From assembly GCF_003003795.1 (NCBI RefSeq), contig NZ_PVWK01000123.1, forward strand, positions 1 through 64,000: a stretch of DNA of 64,000 nucleotides, given 5' to 3'. The notes beneath the pieces are model-generated. The model worked only from the letters and a program-made list of their open reading frames with translations, did not search any database and was not told the origin of the DNA. The translations under genes and the position numbers were made by a program. Source of the DNA: Stenomitos frigidus ULC18 (GTDB lineage: Bacteria > Cyanobacteriota > Cyanobacteriia > Leptolyngbyales > Leptolyngbyaceae). Below, piece by piece: positions 17,914-26,326 of the stretch; the first letter of the stretch is position 1, and each line of letters starts with the position of its first letter.

Positions 17914-18738
17914 TCAGTTAAGCGTAATGGCAGTCACTTCCGGGGGGCAAAACAACCGACCCGGTAAGTACGTCCCTAACCCACGATTCACGTAAAGGCG
18001 ATTGCTGCCCACGTCATGTAGCCCTTGAGCCCATTCCCAGTGCTTAGAGACTCGATGGCATTCTTTCATCCACGGCACAAACCGTCGTGTGCTTCGTGGC
18101 AGCTTGCTGTAGGTCGTTGAAATCAACTGTGACACATTGCCGATGCCGGGCAGCACGACCTGCCCACCATGAGTGTGCCCAGAGAGTTGCAAATCAACAC
18201 GCCATTGCTGTAAAGGAACGGCCGTATCGGGATTATGCGACAGCACGATGCGAGGAATGCTGGGCTCGATCGCGCGCATAACTGGCAAAGGGTTAAACGA
18301 AGCCGACCAAAAATCAGCTAACCCTACCAGTGCAAGCCCAGTTCCCAGCGGGTAGGCAACGTCGTTCCACAAGACCTGAATGCCAATGCTGGTGAGGGCT
18401 TTCGTGACTTCAGTGCGCGATCGGCGATAGCAAATATCATGATTGCCTAAAACAGCATAGACACCAGCCCGACTTTCAAGGGCTTTGAGCCAGGGGATCA
18501 AGTGATGAATCGCAGCCGGATCAGCGGTCACAAAATCGCCAGTCAGGACAACCAGATCAGGCTCAAGGGCATTGCTAGCCTCGATCGCCTCTGCCAGCAT
18601 GCGCTCAGACAGCCGAATCCCATCAAAATGAAAATCAGAAAATTGGGTCAGTGTGGTGCCTTGAAGCGAAGCGGGTAAATCGGCGATCGTCAGTTGTAAT
18701 CGTTCTACCGTCAGCGGTCCTGTCAACAGTTTATGCAT
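17914..18738 (-). CDS. Metallophosphoesterase (YkuE/YaeI-like)
   Basis: 274 aa. Calcineurin-like fold with the full dinuclear metal signature: SDFHFDG (Asp35, His37), LTGDFV (Asp68), LGNHD (Asn99, His100), LSHNPD and LSGHTHGGQ. This group includes membrane-associated phosphohydrolases such as Bacillus YkuE; no transmembrane segment is evident at the short N-terminus. The substrate is not predictable. Convergent with hisA and 48 bp downstream of the polysaccharide co-polymerase stop on the same strand. Confidence 0.9.
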   Translation of the reverse strand: MHKLLTGPLTVERLQLTIADLPASLQGTTLTQFSDFHFDGIRLSERMLAEAIEASNALEPDLVVLTGDFVTADPAAIHHLIPWLKALESRAGVYAVLGNHDICYRRSRTEVTKALTSIGIQVLWNDVAYPLGTGLALVGLADFWSASFNPLPVMRAIEPSIPRIVLSHNPDTAVPLQQWRVDLQLSGHTHGGQVVLPGIGNVSQLISTTYSKLPRSTRRFVPWMKECHRVSKHWEWAQGLHDVGSNRLYVNRGLGTYLPGRLFCPPEVTAITLN

Positions 18739-18786
18739 ACGCTCTTTAAGCAGGATATCTCCAGCCTAGCAGTTGTTCACAGGGGC

Positions 18787-20625
18787 TCAGGCAGCGACCT
18801 TTGCCCGTTGCATCGTTTCAATCCGGGTGGCTGCGGTTAACAGGAACAGGGTCGTTTTTTGCTGCTGCAAGGGCCTTTCAAGCACAGGTACGGTCAGCAA
18901 TGAGAAGGACGCAGAGGGTTCTGACGCACTAAATGGTTGCCAGGATTGCACTGGCGCAGGTTGTAATTGCCAGGCTTCGGTTTGCCATGAGTCTGCTTGC
19001 CATGAGTCTGCTTGCCATGAGTCTGCTTGCCATGAGTCCACTTGCCAGGAGAATTCTGGCTGCCTAAACGATCGCCGTCGCCGTAGCAGTTTTGTGGGTA
19101 TGGTCTGCTCTGCAATAGACATAACAAAAACGACCAGAAAAAACGACAGCAAAAACCCTAAACTCAAGCGAAATTCGGGATCAGCGAGGGTAAAGCCACG
19201 AGAAGCTTGCTCAACAGCAGGTGCTTCAGTGAGTTGCCAATGAGTCCGCGCCTGGACAACTTGCCGGAGTGCCGCGCGTTTGGTTGTGTACAGGTTTAGA
19301 TTATCAGTGGCAAACTTTAACTCCAGATTAAGTTCGTCATATTGCCGTGCCAGTGCCGCCCATTGCTTGATTTGCTGCTTGATCTGCCCCTCCGTTTGCA
19401 CGATCGCCTGCTGACTGATCGCCAAGACCTGCACCTGAGTGGCCGCTGTCACCCCTTCTAAGAGAGTTTGCTGGCGCATCACCTCTGCATAGTTGGTCGT
19501 CTTGTCGGCTTGAAAGTCGGCGATCGCCTGCGCCATTTGAACGGCGATCGGTTGCTGTGCCGCCTGCGTCATCTGGGCAGACACCTGTTGATAGCGTTGT
19601 TTGAGCGTTTGTAGCGTCGCGCCATCTGGCTGTGGACGAGCCAGTTCGATCGTAAGCTGATGGGCGATCGTTTGAAATTGGGACAACAAATCCTGATAGC
19701 GATCGTTCTGTTGCAGCGCCTGCTCTATCAGTCCAGTCGCGGGCTGTCTAGTCGCGGATTGCCCAGGCTGCCTGGTTTCCGCTTGTCCCGCTTGTTGCTG
19801 TTCTGCTCGCTTTTGTAAAATGGCAGCTTGCGTACGTGCTTCCGTCAAACGAATTTGCAGGTCTTGCCGCTGATGGGTCAACACACCCAAACGCTGGGAC
19901 AACTGCTGCCCCAGCACCGTCGGTTCACTGATGCCATGCTGCTGCTGGAGCGCCTGGAGGTTTTGCTTTGCGACTGTGGCCTGCTGCTGTAGTTGGGGTA
20001 GCCGTCGCTCAACGAAATTCAGTTCACGACAGAGTTCAGTTCGGCATTCTTGACTGTATTGCAGGTAGGCTTTCGATACGGTTTCTAGCACCGCCTGCAC
20101 TTTTTTGGGGTCAGTGTCCTGGTAGGTAATCTCTAGCGTTTTCTCGCCATCGCGGTGCGCAATGTCTAGCTTCTGCGAAAGCGTTTCGTAATTAAGGTCG
20201 ACATACTGCGACTGGAGCTGCTGCACCACGGGTGAGAGCAGCTTGGGACTCCACAATACCTGCATTTGGGTATCGTAATCAACACCGGGTGCGGCTAGAG
20301 TGGCCTGGTTAGCAGCCGTTTGGACAGGTGTCTGCTTCGCGGGCTCGATCGTGCCAGCCGGTTCGACCAGTAGCTGAAATTTGCCCTCATACGTGGCAGG
20401 TTGGTCAGCTAACTGGATGAGACTAGTGCCTGCAACGGTCGCGATCGCGGCGCCTGCCAATGCCCCCGTTCGACGATTGAACAGGTGGGGGAACCAAGCG
20501 TCCTCGATCGACGGGCTGTGGTCTACCCGTGGCTCCGGCTCCGCAACTAACGCCTGGATGATAGACTCAGCCTCGGGCACAGTTGGGAAAAAAGAGTTGA
20601 TGTCCATTGACGTTGTACGCATCAT
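18787..20625 (-). CDS. Polysaccharide co-polymerase (Wzz/GumC-like), no kinase domain
   Basis: 612 aa. The layout is N-terminal cytoplasmic part, first membrane helix (LAGAAIATVAGTSLIQLA), periplasmic Wzz-type domain with long Gln-rich coiled coils (about 190-460), and a second helix (LSLGFLLSFFLVVFVMSIA). Such proteins set chain length and couple polymer synthesis to export. The start ATGATG follows GAGGGTGG. The C-terminal tail is unusual: four near-identical WQADS-type pentapeptides and flanking WQ/SWQ units (about residues 535-575), encoded by a 15-bp tandem repeat. It lies 32 bp downstream of the kinase-bearing paralogue, an apparent duplication followed by loss of the kinase. Confidence 0.85.
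   Translation of the reverse strand: MMRTTSMDINSFFPTVPEAESIIQALVAEPEPRVDHSPSIEDAWFPHLFNRRTGALAGAAIATVAGTSLIQLADQPATYEGKFQLLVEPAGTIEPAKQTPVQTAANQATLAAPGVDYDTQMQVLWSPKLLSPVVQQLQSQYVDLNYETLSQKLDIAHRDGEKTLEITYQDTDPKKVQAVLETVSKAYLQYSQECRTELCRELNFVERRLPQLQQQATVAKQNLQALQQQHGISEPTVLGQQLSQRLGVLTHQRQDLQIRLTEARTQAAILQKRAEQQQAGQAETRQPGQSATRQPATGLIEQALQQNDRYQDLLSQFQTIAHQLTIELARPQPDGATLQTLKQRYQQVSAQMTQAAQQPIAVQMAQAIADFQADKTTNYAEVMRQQTLLEGVTAATQVQVLAISQQAIVQTEGQIKQQIKQWAALARQYDELNLELKFATDNLNLYTTKRAALRQVVQARTHWQLTEAPAVEQASRGFTLADPEFRLSLGFLLSFFLVVFVMSIAEQTIPTKLLRRRRSFRQPEFSWQVDSWQADSWQADSWQADSWQTEAWQLQPAPVQSWQPFSASEPSASFSLLTVPVLERPLQQQKTTLFLLTAATRIETMQRAKVAA
18982..19041 (-). repeat. 15-bp tandem repeat (x4) inside the co-polymerase gene
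   Basis: Plus-strand unit TTGCCATGAGTCTGC at 18982, 18997 and 19012, then a variant ending TCCAC at 19027. On the coding strand it encodes repeats of Trp-Gln-Ala-Asp-Ser (last copy Val for Ala). A 15-bp unit keeps the frame whatever the copy number. Confidence 0.9.
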
Positions 20626-20657
20626 CCACCCTCAAACGGCATCATCAGTTTTCAAGT

Positions 20658-23042
20658 TCAATTTTCAAGTTCAATCGGTGCAGTGCCTTTTTGCGGCTGG
20701 GCTCTGGGTTGGTAGTAGTAGCCGTAGGGCATAATCACCTCGGTGGAACCATTGGCAACCAGCCCTAAAAGAGTCGTCGAGGAGAGCTTCACCTCCTCAA
20801 TGGCTTGTGCGACCGAGGGACGCTTTGTTTTGCCAAGGCGGACTACCAGTGCAAGACCATTGGTTTGCGCGGCCACCAGGCTACCGTCTGCCAAACCCAC
20901 CAGCGGCGGCGTATCGTAAATCACCAGGTCAAACACCATTTGGAACCGTTCCATCAACACCCGCATTTTGCCGGATGTGAGTGCCTCGGTAGGGTCAACG
21001 GCTGCCAGACCAGCCGTGAGCACCATCAGGTTTTCGCGAATCGGGAATGGTTGCAGGGCATTTTTGACGTTGACGTTGCTGGTAATCACATCACTCAGCC
21101 CACACTGATTGGCTAACCCCATGACGTGATGGACTTGAGGATGGCGGAGGTCGGCATCCACCAGCAGCACTCGTTGTCCCATGGCGGCAGCGGCCTGTGC
21201 TAAGTTAACGGCGATCGTGGTCTTTCCATCACCTGGTTCGGCTGAGCTAATGGTGAGTGACCGAATCGGCGCATTCAGCGGCAGTAAGCGAATGTTTTTG
21301 TAGAGCGATCGAAACGCTTCCAAGAAGGGCGAAGAGGCTGTAAGAGACGTTGCTAAGGCTGGCCTGGAAGGGAAGTATACAGGCATGCCACCGATTTCCT
21401 CCAAGCCATCTAATGCCGCTGGATCGCCAGTCTGATGAGGTGTCGCCACTCTGCGCTTCCGTTTCATAAACGGTAGTTTCGTCAACCACGATTGCGGTGT
21501 GTGCTGCCGTTCTGCATCTAGTGGAATGGCTCCTAGTAGCGCCAACCTAATGGCCTGTTTGAGTTGATTAGACGTGTGGTAAGCATTGCTACTGCCATCG
21601 GCAAGGAACCCAGCACCAATCCCCATCATGAGGCTTAAAAACACGGCCAGTGCCAGGTAGTTCGGCAGTGTGCTCTGACTCACATTCTGCGGTTCACCCG
21701 TGAGTGGGTCGGACGCTAGCACAGGTGGCGAGACCAGTTCCCACGGCACTTCCTTTTGCGCCGCATCAATTTGCAGCGCTTCCCGTTTGGTTAAAAACTC
21801 GGTCAGGCTATCGGTTGCCACTTTGAGCTCCCGATCGAGATCGGCAAACTGTCGTGCGAGTGCAGGATACGCCTGAATTTTTTGGTCTACTTCACCTTTG
21901 GCACGATTGATTGCCTGGTTACGCGCCTGGAGAATCTGGATGTCATCCCCTGTCTTGCCCAACACGCGCTGCGACTCTTGCTGCAGTAACTGCTCCATAT
22001 TGCGCTGTTTAGCCCGCAACGCCTGAAGCGTGGGGTTCGCCTCGCGCGATCGCGCTGACTCCAACGCGATCGCGCTTTGAATTTCCTGATATTTGCTCAG
22101 CAGCGCCTGATACTGCGGCGACCCTGCTAACACCGTTACCGTATTGGCTCTGGCAGACTGTTGGGCGAGCGTGCTGAACTGAGTCTGTTTTTCTGCCAGG
22201 TTTGCCGAGGCTTCAAACTGTTGCTGTTGCAGAGCACCCGCCTGCCCCGATGCCTGTGTGCCCTGGAGATCGGGGTTGATGATAGCGTTTTGTTGCCGAA
22301 ACACCTGTAGTTGTCGTTGCAACGTGTTCACCCGTTGCCGTAGCTGGGGCAGTTGATTATCAATAAACTTGATGCCCTGACCAATGTTAGTTTGGCGTTC
22401 TTGCAGGCTGTACTTCAAATAGGTAGTGGCCAATTCTTTCACAACAGCCTCGGTCAACGCTGGATCAAAGTCCTGATACGTGAAGCCCAAAATTTTGGTG
22501 CCTTCAGTATCTTTCGTGGCGTTCTTTGGCAGTATGCGTCCAATTTTCAAATTGCTCACCAGCCGATCGTAGGTCAGGGTTGGGTACTTGACCTGCAAGG
22601 TTTGAAGAACGGGTGCCAGAATTTTGGGGCTTTGTAGAATTTGAATCTGCGTCGGATAGTCCAGGGCAGTCGGCGCTGTTTGCAGGGCTTCTCCCGGTCG
22701 TTGCTGCGAATCTAGCGTCAGCCGTTTGAGCTGTGCATCGGCTGTTACGGGTTCTACCAGCAGCTGAAACGAGCCCGCATACTGCGGTGGTTTGCGAGTT
22801 GCACCCCAGATCGCGAGTGGGATAGTGACAACTGAGAGGGCGATCGCCACGCCCAGGACAACATTGAGTCGCCGCCGCAGGATGATCAGAGGTTGAGCAA
22901 GATTAAACGTACTCTCCTCCGACTCAAACGATGCAGTCGAAAAATTGGCTGGTAGAGCTTGTAGGGGTCTACCACCATTTCTGGACGATAAGTTGGGGGA
23001 GGGTTGAATTTCCATGGGGCACCGTATGGATTCTTGATTCAC
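20658..23042 (-). CDS. Tyrosine autokinase / polysaccharide co-polymerase (Wzc-like BY-kinase)
   Basis: 794 aa from a GTG at 23042; an ATG at 23015 is equally possible, and neither has a clear RBS. N-terminal Wzz domain with a membrane helix near residue 60, long coiled coil (about 200-420), second helix (YLALAVFLSLMMGIGAGFLA), then a cytoplasmic bacterial tyrosine kinase. Walker A SAEPGDGKTT (about 600-609), Walker A' LLVDADLRHP and Walker B VIYDTPPL are intact. Autophosphorylation usually uses a C-terminal Tyr cluster; here Tyr773 and Tyr775-777 (YGYYY) are candidates. Controls polymer length and export together with the Wza-like protein encoded upstream. Confidence 0.93.
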   Translation of the reverse strand: MNQESIRCPMEIQPSPNLSSRNGGRPLQALPANFSTASFESEESTFNLAQPLIILRRRLNVVLGVAIALSVVTIPLAIWGATRKPPQYAGSFQLLVEPVTADAQLKRLTLDSQQRPGEALQTAPTALDYPTQIQILQSPKILAPVLQTLQVKYPTLTYDRLVSNLKIGRILPKNATKDTEGTKILGFTYQDFDPALTEAVVKELATTYLKYSLQERQTNIGQGIKFIDNQLPQLRQRVNTLQRQLQVFRQQNAIINPDLQGTQASGQAGALQQQQFEASANLAEKQTQFSTLAQQSARANTVTVLAGSPQYQALLSKYQEIQSAIALESARSREANPTLQALRAKQRNMEQLLQQESQRVLGKTGDDIQILQARNQAINRAKGEVDQKIQAYPALARQFADLDRELKVATDSLTEFLTKREALQIDAAQKEVPWELVSPPVLASDPLTGEPQNVSQSTLPNYLALAVFLSLMMGIGAGFLADGSSNAYHTSNQLKQAIRLALLGAIPLDAERQHTPQSWLTKLPFMKRKRRVATPHQTGDPAALDGLEEIGGMPVYFPSRPALATSLTASSPFLEAFRSLYKNIRLLPLNAPIRSLTISSAEPGDGKTTIAVNLAQAAAAMGQRVLLVDADLRHPQVHHVMGLANQCGLSDVITSNVNVKNALQPFPIRENLMVLTAGLAAVDPTEALTSGKMRVLMERFQMVFDLVIYDTPPLVGLADGSLVAAQTNGLALVVRLGKTKRPSVAQAIEEVKLSSTTLLGLVANGSTEVIMPYGYYYQPRAQPQKGTAPIELEN

Positions 23043-23130
23043 AGCATCGATCGCAATCTAAAGGGGCATGGCTGCTTCCAGTTGCCTGACTCAGATTGCT
23101 GTAGACAATCGCCTCAGCATTGGGACAGTA

Positions 23131-24603
23131 TTAGGGCAAACCAAAAATGTTTAAGAAGCTTGCCAGCGGGAAGAGCGGGTTGAGGATATTGCCGACCGTA
23201 TCGGTGAATGAAGTTAAACCAGACCGACCCACGATGATCACATCGTTGTTTCGCATCGCTGGATTGGTTTGATCGTTGATGCCTTTAGCAAAATCGATCG
23301 CCACATCCCGGCGTGTCACGGTGCCATCAGGATTGAGACGAATCAGTTCGACTGATTTTTTGCGAGCGCGACGAACGTCGAACCCACCCGCAGCCAGCAA
23401 AGCCTGGTTGAGTGGAGTGTTGGGTGGAACCTGTACCACACCGGGTTGTCGCACCTCACCCACGACGTTGACGCGGATAATGTCAGGTGAAAAGCTGGCG
23501 CTGGCAATCTTTGAGGCTTCGGCAGCGCTGATGGCCGTTGCAGTGGGAATGGAAATGGTATCCCCTGTTTGCAGAATGGCATCTTGCTGCACATCACCCG
23601 TTTGCAACAGCTTCATCAGATCGACCGCGATGAGCTGTTCGCCACCCGCACGGGTCAGGCGACGAATCTGCACGTTTCGAATATCCGCCAACGGCTTAAT
23701 GCCACCAGCGATTTGAATCGCCTGAGTGATGGTGGGTGGCTTATCAAGATTATTCGCTACAGCAGCCGTGCTACCGAGCGCCCCAGCCACTGCATTTTTG
23801 GAGTTAGCCCCCGCCACCACATAAGAACCAGGGCGAAACACTTCACCCACGATCGCAATATTGACGGGTTTCCCTTTCTCAGCCGCAAAGGTCGTATCTG
23901 CCAGCTGCAACGATTCGGCAAGATTGGGATTGGGGTTAGCCGCAATAAAGATGGAATCACCATCCCGCAGGGTCAAATCGGCTTGCAAATTACCCGACTG
24001 GAAGTAATTCCAGAGGTCAACGGTAATGACCTGGGGTGCACCCACACGCTGAGGGCGGCGAATTTGCACTTGTCGAACATCTGCTGCCTGGGTAATGCCG
24101 CCAGCCGTTTGCAGGGCGCGGGTAAGGGTCGGAAACTGAGTGCCACCATCCTGAGCTGCAAGTGGAATGGTGTATGTACCGGGGCGTCCCACTTCGCCCA
24201 GAATGCCGACGCTGAGCGGTCGTGGTGTCAGCAGTGTCACGGTGATGCCAGCACGCTTAAAGAAGCGGGCATACCGTTTAGAAAGCTCTGCCTCTGCCTG
24301 TTTAAGCGTCATCCCTTTGACCGAGAGGGTGCCAATTAGCGGCACGTTGAGGGTGCCATCGACTAACACCTGCCGTCGGCCGTTCTCGCCACTGAACTCA
24401 GGCGCATCAAACACATCAATCTGTAAGCGATCGCCCGCTCCCAACGTGTAGGAGCTTTCCGATACGGTGGGGCTATTGTAGGTAGGTGCACTGGGTGACG
24501 GCAACATCTGAGTCGCGCTGTAAGTCGGAGCGGCTGTCAAACCACCTGCGAGGAGCGTCAGACTGGTGGCCGCTAGGGTTAAGCGGAGATGAGTAGAAAT
24601 CAC
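23131..24603 (-). CDS. Polysaccharide export protein (Wza/Gfc-like, SLBB domains)
   Basis: About 490 aa from the GTG at 24603, preceded by TGGAGAGTATTGC. From there a normal signal peptide is read (VISTHLRLTLAATSLTLLAG, then GLTAAPTYSA); an upstream in-frame start at 24789 would place 62 non-signal-like residues first. YTLGAGDRLQIDVFDAPEFSG begins the Poly_export domain, followed by three SLBB-type beta-grasp repeats (SVGILGEVGRPGTYTI, NIAIVGEVFRPGSYVV, RVNVVGEVRQPGVVQV). Forms the periplasmic/outer-membrane export channel for the polymer made by this locus. First gene of the export trio, co-oriented with the two co-polymerases. Confidence 0.9.
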   Translation of the reverse strand: MISTHLRLTLAATSLTLLAGGLTAAPTYSATQMLPSPSAPTYNSPTVSESSYTLGAGDRLQIDVFDAPEFSGENGRRQVLVDGTLNVPLIGTLSVKGMTLKQAEAELSKRYARFFKRAGITVTLLTPRPLSVGILGEVGRPGTYTIPLAAQDGGTQFPTLTRALQTAGGITQAADVRQVQIRRPQRVGAPQVITVDLWNYFQSGNLQADLTLRDGDSIFIAANPNPNLAESLQLADTTFAAEKGKPVNIAIVGEVFRPGSYVVAGANSKNAVAGALGSTAAVANNLDKPPTITQAIQIAGGIKPLADIRNVQIRRLTRAGGEQLIAVDLMKLLQTGDVQQDAILQTGDTISIPTATAISAAEASKIASASFSPDIIRVNVVGEVRQPGVVQVPPNTPLNQALLAAGGFDVRRARKKSVELIRLNPDGTVTRRDVAIDFAKGINDQTNPAMRNNDVIIVGRSGLTSFTDTVGNILNPLFPLASFLNIFGLP

Positions 24604-25352
24604 GCAATACTCTCCAGGAAAAAACAATCGGTGCAAAGTCGCCGGTTTACGCTTGGCGCTAGCACGCAAGACCGCTAAGGTTGGATGGAAGTTCCATCGT
24701 TTTTTAACCGGATCTCTGCCATCGGCCGCAGCGGAGCCCTCTCGTTTAGTGGTTGAGTTTTGCATTGGAGTGATCGCCTCTGTAGACACCTGTGACCATC
24801 GGGTTAGAAACCGTAGGGAACCCTCTCCTTAGTCTTTACAGTAAAGACAGCCTTGATCAGGATCTTTTAAGCAACGTCATGCTGGGGCGCAGAAGGCTCG
24901 AAATATAGATGAGTAGGGCGTTTGGAGAAGCACTACACGAATGTCACAACAACGTCACCCAAGCGTCTTGAGCTTTTCTGGTGCAGCAATCTGGTTTCAA
25001 TCGAGGTTTTGATGCGGTGCTTTGGAGGCTCGATCGCACCCTAGGACTGGTTAAAAAATAACTGCATACGTTTGGATTAGCGGTCAGCTATCAGCTATCA
25101 GCTATCAGCTTTTCTCTAATGGCTGACCGCTGACGGTTGACCGCTACAGTCCATGACGTTGTTTCTTTACAGCCCCCTAGCAGCGTAAAGAGGCCATTCA
25201 AGCTGACCGGATGCATTGACGAGGTCAAAATGTCTGTGGAGGCACCGCTTTCTTTGCTGTTTGGCTGATCGAAGAGAGAAGAGAATGATCAGTCAATGGT
25301 GCCAACGAGTGCAGCTACACTTTAAGAATAACTTGACGTGTGAAATCATCCG
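24604..25352. other. Long intergenic region with palindrome and MITE copy
   Basis: About 750 bp without a gene if the Wza-like start is at 24603. Contains GTCTTTAC-A-GTAAAGAC (24832-24848), a possible operator, and the MITE-like element at 25044-25176. It separates the export genes (minus) from the MntA/HepT pair (plus), so promoters in both directions are expected here. Confidence 0.5.
25044..25176 (+). mobile_element. MITE-like element, copy 1
   Basis: Begins GGACTGGTTAAAAAATAAC and ends GTTGTTTCTTTACAGCCCC, which are imperfect terminal inverted repeats. The interior holds runs of CAGCTAT and GCTGACC heptads. CCTAG flanks both sides (ending about 25044 and starting about 25175), a possible target-site duplication. 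Copies 2 and 3 lie at 53094-53219 and 56284-56393. No coding capacity. Confidence 0.75.
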
Positions 25353-25709
25353 ATGGTCGTTCCGTTTGATACCCGACTATTAGACGAAGTCCTAGTGGAA
25401 CAGCAAGAGAACCGTGAGCAGGAGCGCCAGCAGGTCTTGCAGCAGGTTTTGGCGTGGCTAGAGCAGTCTGGAAGCCACTATGGCATCGACAGTGCTTATA
25501 TTTTTGGTTCAGTGTTGCGACCAGGGCGATTCCATGACGGTTCAGATGTGGACTTGGGCGTTGAGACGATGCACTCAGTGAAGCAGATTGAGGCGATCGC
25601 GGCTCTATCTATGGCGTTATTACGGGAGGTCGATATCGTCGATTTGCGCTATTGCCATTTCGCTCATCGTGTTCGAGAAGCAGGGCTGCTATGGATGCGC
25701 GACAGTTAA
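25353..25709 (+). CDS. MNT-type nucleotidyltransferase antitoxin (MntA-like)
   Basis: 118 aa. Minimal nucleotidyltransferase: AYIFGSVLRPGRFHDGSDVDLGVE carries Gly52-Ser53 and Asp65/Asp67 (GS-X11-DVD; the family usually has X10). A Gln/Glu-rich helix precedes it. In MntA/HepT modules the antitoxin AMP-ylates a Tyr of the HEPN ribonuclease and silences it. The start and strand fit: the toxin gene begins inside its last codons (19-bp overlap), implying coupled translation. The pair is inserted in the minus-strand exopolysaccharide locus. Confidence 0.85.
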   Translation: MVVPFDTRLLDEVLVEQQENREQERQQVLQQVLAWLEQSGSHYGIDSAYIFGSVLRPGRFHDGSDVDLGVETMHSVKQIEAIAALSMALLREVDIVDLRYCHFAHRVREAGLLWMRDS

Positions 25710-26155
25710 CCGTCTTTACAGCCGACGTACGATCGCAGATCCAGTTGATCCAGCGGGTCGCTCAATTAGTTGAGTTGCGGGCACAAGGGTTGCAGCGAGA
25801 GGATGCAGCACGTTTGGAGAGTGTCGCGTATCAGGTGCACAATTTTTATAATGCCGTTGAAGATTTACTGAAGACGATCGCCGTTCAGTTTGAAAATCAG
25901 GTGACAGACACCTCTCGTTGGCACCAGTTGATTTTGCAACGCATGACGCAAGAGATTCCAGCAGTGAGGCCGGCGTTTTTGTCTCAGAATAGTTTTGAAG
26001 CGTTGAATGCCTTACGAGGGTTTCGACATTTCTTTCGCCATGCGTATGGGGTGCCGATTGAGTACGAGCAGCTGTTTGCCAATTTAAACCGAGTGAGAGC
26101 TGTACTGCCAATATTGGAACAGGATGTGAAACAGTTTTTGCAACAGTTGCAATAG
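25691..26155 (+). CDS. HEPN-domain ribonuclease toxin (HepT-like)
   Basis: 154 aa from ATG at 25691, overlapping the antitoxin. All-helical protein with the HepT active-site motif R-X4-H-X-Y as RHFFRHAY (Arg112, His117, Tyr119), where Arg and His cleave RNA and Tyr is the AMP-ylation target in characterised pairs. Slightly longer than typical HepT (about 135-145 aa). Operonic with the MNT gene; together they form a complete type VII toxin-antitoxin module. Confidence 0.85.
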   Translation: MDARQLTVFTADVRSQIQLIQRVAQLVELRAQGLQREDAARLESVAYQVHNFYNAVEDLLKTIAVQFENQVTDTSRWHQLILQRMTQEIPAVRPAFLSQNSFEALNALRGFRHFFRHAYGVPIEYEQLFANLNRVRAVLPILEQDVKQFLQQLQ

Positions 26156-26326
26156 TACCAATGGTCTCTACCGCCAGCTTGATTGCCCGACCGCAGTGAA
26201 CACAAGACTTTTATCTTCAAGTAGAATAATAGAGTTGAGGATCGTCTGAAACCATTGTTTGACGAAAGGCCTTGCTCCCAAGGTAGGGAGGCACGACCTT
26301 ACGTCTTTACAGAGATAAAACATTGC

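Noticed and set aside
18982-19041. 15-bp repeats as a CRISPR or integron feature
   Set aside because: Uninterrupted tandem units inside a coding frame.
23569-24339. 256-codon frame opposite the Wza-like gene
   Set aside because: Antisense to well-conserved SLBB repeats; no domain or RBS.
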